Below the pieces are notes generated by a model, which saw only the letters and a program-made list of their open reading frames with translations, did no database searches and was not told the DNA's origin. From Ascaphus truei (lineage: Eukaryota > Chordata > Amphibia > Anura > Ascaphidae), in NCBI GenBank assembly GCA_036426205.1, contig CM071570.1, positions 6,157,301-6,221,300 of the forward strand: a stretch of DNA of 64,000 nucleotides. Reading direction: 5' to 3'. Shown one piece after another: positions 58,261-64,000 of the stretch. Made by a program: the position numbers and the translations under genes. Every line of letters starts with the position of its first letter. The stretch's first letter is position 1.

Positions 58261-58394
58261 GTGACCCGGTTGCCCGCCTGCATCCTCTCACTGACGTTCC
58301 CTGCAGCACTGCAGTAGCCTCCCAGTCCGTCCCCCCATGCACCTGCATCTGAGGTAAAGGGGTTCGGCTGTATAAATATATATATACACACACA

Positions 58395-59230
<836 letters not shown>

Positions 59231-59280
59231 ACCTTTCTTGTTCATGTAACATGGGTTACATATATATTAGTACAGTACTG

Positions 59281-59536
59281 CAGGGGTGCGCAAAGTGGGG
59301 GGCACGCGTCTCCTACCTTATCGTCAGCGACGCGTCGCCATGGCAACGTGGCCTCAAATGACGCCGCAGGTTCATGTGCGTGCACGTCGTCATAGTACGC
59401 GCCAAATGATGCAGCGGGGGTCAAGTAACGTCACATGAACCAGCACATCATTTGACGCTGGATTTTAGGTAAGGGGGGGTGCGAGTACAGGGGCTGGCAG
59501 GCAGGGGGAGCAGCACAGAAAGTTTGCGCACCCCTG
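59281..59536. mobile_element. hAT MITE, CAGGGGTGCGCAAA ends (256 bp)
   Basis: Termini CAGGGGTGCGCAAA and TTTGCGCACCCCTG are exact inverses. The duplication CAGTACTG is perfect and is itself a palindrome. It probably belongs to the same family as the element at 50095. The inside is CpG-rich. Confidence 0.95.
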
Positions 59537-59789
59537 CAGTACTGAATTAGTTCAGTAGTACAGTATTATAAAAAGTTATAAAGAAATGTATTAGTGTGCA
59601 TACAGTAGTATCAAGGAGAAAATACCGATAAATACAGTGTATGACATGTAATTGTAGGAGAGCTTTTCAGACATGTCTCTTCTCCAAAAGTTCAAAAGCT
59701 TTGAAGACCTCACAAGTGCACAGTGTCAAGGAGGAAATAGCTCAGGTGTATGTGATTGCACGAGAGCTCTTGAGATATGAAAAATTCTT

Positions 59790-60472
59790 TAAACATTGAA
59801 AAGCTTTGAAGAACTCACTCCCCTACAATCGATCCTAAACGCTGCTGCTATAGTCACGTTACTCTCCCCTAAATCTGTCTCAGCATTTCTCCTGCTTAAA
59901 TCCCTCTCCTGGCTTCCTATAAATCCTGTATTACTTACAAAATTCTCCTCCTCACTTCTAAGGCTATATACACTCTTCTGTCTGCTCCTGCTTATATCTC
60001 AGCCCTAATTTCTCACTATACACCTGGCCGATTCTGCGCTCTGCTCAAGGATGTCTTCTGTCTACCCCCTTTGTATCTAAAGCCCCCTCCCACCTTAAAC
60101 CTTTTTCACCGACTGCCCCCCACCTCTAGAATGCCCTTCCCCTCAATACCCGACTAGCACCCTCTCTATCCACCTTTAGGACTTTCTTTAAACACACCTC
60201 TTTAACGAAGCATATGTGTAGCTCCCTGGCTGATACTATACACCTCATATGCACTGACATTGACCCCTTGCGGGCACACTTACCAGAACACCCTCCTACG
60301 GTCTCTGTAACTTATCCGCACTTCCCACTTAGATTGTAAGCTCTTCGGGGCAGCGACTCCTTTTCCTATTGTTTTGTCTGACGTGCTTATTCCCATTGTG
60401 TTGTAATATTATATCACATGTGTTGTAAAGCTCTATATACCTAGATGGCACTATATAAATAAAGATATACAC
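59790..60472 (+). pseudogene. CR1/L2-like LINE 3' end
   Basis: The + strand reads LQSILNAAAIVTLLSPKS, LLLKSLSWLPINPVLLTK and later, in another frame, the region corresponding to LS.FK.HL....H at 60170-60215. It ends in ACTATATAAATAAAGATATA, a typical microsatellite-like LINE tail. It is the same group as the element at 45350, in the opposite direction. Confidence 0.82.
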
Positions 60473-61316
60473 ACTTACTTAAGTCTCTACTTCCAGACCA
60501 AACTGGAACCTAAACCTTTATAACATGAAAAGGGTTGCTGATATTCCACACCAGAGCTGCACAATTTCTTGGTGGACGTTTGTTTAGATTGTCAATATTC
60601 ACACGTTTCACAAAAAATTCCCCAATATTAAAAGTCAATGTACATTGCACATTCCAGCGCCGAAACAAATGGCGCCGCGTCACGTGGCCGTTTAAATACT
60701 GCCATTTCTGCCAAATTCTGGTGACAGTCACAAAATGCGACTGTAATCTGAGTCTCTTTTTTTGGGCTTTCCCAAGCAATGTGAACTTTTAGGGAAAATT
60801 GTGCAAAAATGCAAATTTTCAAATAAATGAGAAAAAAGCTCATTTGGAGACTTTCATACAACTCTAGTCAGCTTTCAGAATATGTGTTTATTTGTGTCGC
60901 GAATAGCTGGTCTGCCTCTTTAATAATAAGGCGTCAAACTTTTCAAAACCCTCAACAAATCCCTCACTGTTACAATTAAAAGAGGCCCCGCAGTGGGGCA
61001 ATTGGAGATAAGTACTTTTATACTTTGATGCTAAGAGATGCAGGCTGTATAGGCATCTACTAGCATCAACTTGAAGATAAAAAATACATTGATGCACGGT
61101 CCACTATGGTAGTCACTAATTAAAATGCGATGGTTGTGAACAGGAATCACCGCACGGAAACTCCTATGCAAGTCAAGGGGAGTTTTTGTGAGGTAGGGTC
61201 TATTACACTTTAATGAATAACCCCTTACAGTATGCCTCTTGATGTAAAAATTGGCTGTATATCTATTACAGTGGGTTTGTTCAGATGTATTAACAGTGCT
61301 TTATTCTCTTTAATAG

Positions 61317-61401
61317 ACTGAAGTTGTCCAATGAAGAAATCAAGAAGGCCATCATGGAAATGGATGAGCAAGAAGACCTTGCTAAAGACATGCTTGAGCA
61401 G
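61317..61401 (+). CDS. DAAM2: DAAM2 exon L, FH2 knob; last exon in window
   Basis: This 85-nt exon completes the lysine and encodes [20 protein letters not shown] and LAKDMLEQ. This matches the DAAM2 knob segment that continues as LLKF.PEKSDIDLLEEHK in the family; no such continuation is found before 64000, so the next exon is outside. The acceptor is tctctttaatag. The donor CAG|gtacag is followed only 29 bp later by a 25-bp minisatellite. The 16.3-kb intron before it is the largest in the window. Confidence 0.95.
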
Positions 61402-61416
61402 GTACAGTGTGAGTGT

Positions 61417-61516
61417 AGCTGCAGAAGCTTCCACCTGTGTATACCACATCTTCTTCCACCTGTGTATACCACGGCTTCTTCCACCTGTGTATACCACGGC
61501 TTCTTCCACCTTTGAA
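61417..61516 (+). repeat. 25-bp minisatellite next to exon L donor, 4 copies
   Basis: The unit is TTCCACCTGTGTATACCACG followed by GCTTC, with CCACC at 61431, 61456, 61481 and 61506. It begins within 30 bp of the exon L splice donor. Confidence 0.93.
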
Positions 61517-62875
61517 TTGTCTTTATTGGAAGCCACGTTGCAAGGTGGTGCCTGTGACCTACATTATGTCGCTGGCAAAGGCTGCTTATCGTGGCAAATG
61601 ATGTTAGCACTTCAGGAGGTTGTGCTTTCCATTTGTTTTTCTGGAAGAGAGGGGCAACCTGAAGATACGGGAAAGCATTTGTAGTTATTTCTTATAGAGA
61701 AAGAGCACAGTGAGCATACAGTATATTATTTTCAACACAGTTTGCAGCTAAGAGTTGCATAGTTATTTTACCTTTAATAATCACCATAGTCTTTAAAGGT
61801 GGGGAATACTGTCTCCCTGAGCTGCCACTAGTGGTTCAACCATTTCCAAGCTGCTTCTGCTCGTCCCAATCACCCCACAAACTGTCTCCTTTACATCATA
61901 TGTAGATTTACATGGTTTGAATCATCAGACTTCGCCCATTCCTTCTCAGTCTCCAGAGACACACAGTACCCTCAACTTCCGGCTGCTTCCAGAAAGCCCA
62001 TATAATTCCTCTCCCCTGTACTCCAGCTGCCTGACCTATGGCAAGCAGCCATAACATCCCCAATTATACCTACTGCACCGACACACTTTATTCGAGCAAA
62101 TACCCAGTATGTACCTGGCAGATACCTGGAATGCGCCGCTCCTCACCTCTGACAAGCCCCGTTGCGTTTGCCTTCCCAGCCTGGGTTCATGCCTGGCTGA
62201 CGGGCGGCTGATCTGTTAAATGATAATGATTAGGATTTAATAGGCTGCAATGCTTTGCGTGTCTACCAGATGGCATAAATTCATGAATTGTAATGCAGTA
62301 TATATATATATACTGTGCAGTATTGCAGCCAGCGGGAATAAAATGCTTCAATCCCTGCCTGGAAAATACCTCAATGCACTCGGGCAGAAAACAGTCACAA
62401 ACCTCAATACACCCGGGTATACCCGAATTCGTGGGACTAGCCGAGCTCGAATAAAGTGTGTCGCCAGTGTACCTGTCTTACCCCGACCCTTACTCTTCTC
62501 TTAACTGATAGATGAAACTAAAGAAACCCATAGTTAAGCAACGTTGTATTTTGTATGATGCATGTTAGCAACTCTGGTAACAATAAAATACCCTTTTGCT
62601 GTAATATGCATCTCTTCTTATGTACAGTATGCATGTAGCTATGCATCCCACTTAAAATGTCAAGAAAGCGGTTCATTGTGTGAATGAGAGGCGTGGGTGG
62701 ATGCAATGTTTCTTGAAGTGGATGAGACATATTTTAACCTTCTCACAGGCCGAATAAACCATAAACTCTAAGCATACAGTATGGCAGTCCTGGAAAGGCA
62801 TTGATTGGCAGGATGATTTTGCCCCCTGCTTACAGTGATGTTCTCAGCAGCTTAACGCAAAGACCTTGAAGGATA

Positions 62876-63051
62876 TTGGGGCCTATTTACTAAAGCCGGC
62901 TGGCTGCAAAACTGGGGAAAACCAGTGCAGAAAACCGCACAATATTTATCCAAGAAAGGGGATCCAATCAAAAGCACAATTTCCTGCAATAAATGAGGTA
63001 CAAGGCTTTTCCCCAGTGATGCAGCCGGGAGCCTTTAGTAAATATCCCCAA
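62876..63051. mobile_element. Small palindromic MITE, TTTACTAAAG ends
   Basis: The ends TTGGGGCCTATTTACTAAAG and CTTTAGTAAATATCCCCAA are inverted, and the next inner words CTGGCTGCA and TGCAGCCGG also pair. The terminal TATTTACTAAA is shared with the element at 40555. Confidence 0.85.
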
Positions 63052-63074
63052 TTAATTTAGCATTCTGTGTACAA

Positions 63075-63161
<87 letters not shown>

Positions 63162-63162
63162 A
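63075..63162 (+). repeat. GAT trinucleotide array
   Basis: About 29 perfect GAT units. The open frame made of methionines is an artefact of the repeat. Confidence 0.98.
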
Positions 63163-64000
63163 AGAAGAAATGAGCACACTTACATTTTGTTACTTTTTTC
63201 TTGTGTTTGTAAAGTGCTAAAATATTTAATTACAACAAAAAATGGAGACTAGTATAACCCATCCAATAAGACTAAACAAATTAAGCTGTATTCATATCAA
63301 ATAAACCAAATGTTGACATGTTCCTTCCGCTTTATGCTAATTGTATCCTCTTTATTCAGCCTTATATCCATAACTCGTATATACCAACATGTGCACTCAC
63401 AATATGGTGAGGTTTTTCATTCTCTGAGGCTGATCATCAGTTGTCTTCACTGGACTGACCATTGTGAATCTCTCACACTCTTCATCACTTGCATTCTACT
63501 GTATATCCCTGTTCTCCAGATTGTCTCTGTAAAGCTATTGAAGGCATAAGAGCGCCCTCTGCAGCTTCATCATGGGAATACATACAGCTCTATTTTGCCA
63601 ATACCCAGAATCCTCGTCTGCAGCTTAATTGCTGCATGACATTTGACTGTAGTATCAACGAAGGAGGTTTGAGGACCTGCAAGCAGATATATTCCTGAGT
63701 AGTCTATCTTTCCTACGAGCAGCAATTCTAAAACCCTATAGGGTATTTTATTGACCAACATATTCAAGCTGCAGTCAAGGAGATTTCCAGAGAAAATAAG
63801 AGATTTCTTCATATTCCACTGACTTATATTTGTTAGTTTACATGTTAAATCATTCTTTCTTCCTGATAACTCAGGATGGGGGTGGCCAGCAGTAGGCATG
63901 GATTAGAACTGACTGCAAGAAGAGTAGATTGGTGGAGGGTCCAAGTCTATGTACTGGCTGGCCAGGAGCCACCAGACGGACCATTACCTCCTGGGTCTCC

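Larger units (their letters stand above)
61402..64000 (+). other. Intron after exon L (incomplete)
   Basis: It contains a 25-bp minisatellite next to the donor site, a palindromic MITE at 62876 and a GAT trinucleotide array at 63075. No further exon is recognisable up to the window end. Confidence 0.75.

Noticed and set aside
63067..63252. Open frame with a run of methionines
   Set aside because: It is a reading of the GAT trinucleotide array.

Overview
The window is a piece of a vertebrate nuclear genome, most likely an anuran amphibian. The assignment rests on one spliced gene with vertebrate exon-intron structure and on its repeats: palindromic hAT and Tigger MITEs, a tRNA-headed CORE-type SINE, Penelope and CR1/L2-like retroelements, and Harbinger and Tc1 remnants. 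The species cannot be fixed from sequence alone.

One protein-coding gene is recognised, on the + strand: DAAM2 (dishevelled-associated activator of morphogenesis 2, a formin). Twelve internal coding exons between 10584 and 61401 (1,421 nt, about 473 codons) run from the middle of the N-terminal FH3/armadillo region through the coiled coil and the proline-rich FH1 into the first part of FH2. The 5' exons lie before position 1 and the rest of FH2 plus the DAD lie beyond 64000. All junctions are GT-AG and the phases fit, except for the FH1 exon. That exon is 308 nt where 309 is needed, so the assembled frame breaks there. A 30-nt microexon in FH2 (41271-41300) matches in place and length the alternative 10-residue insert of the paralogue DAAM1.

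The remaining DNA is intron. 1-10.6 kb: E-box minisatellites, a large 29-bp minisatellite, SINE, MITEs. 10.7-22 kb: exons A-E, two Tigger MITEs sitting inside minisatellites, several hAT MITEs, a GC-rich promoter-like repeat. 22-30 kb: exons F-H, a 27-bp minisatellite open in several frames, a Penelope remnant split by a Harbinger MITE, a 2.2-kb inverted LTR-like pair. 30-45 kb: stem-loop repeats, nested DNA elements, a long hairpin, exons I-K. 45-61 kb: one 16.3-kb intron holding a broken LINE, a SINE split by a hAT MITE, a second Penelope remnant, a second promoter-like repeat and a dead Tc1 element. 61.3-64 kb: exon L and intron.

No dedicated novel multi-gene system is visible. The points most worth following are the FH1 frame break, the FH2 microexon, the repeat pair carrying NRF1/YY1/ZNF143-like motifs, the shared target-site core of the hAT MITEs, and the inverted LTR-like pair.
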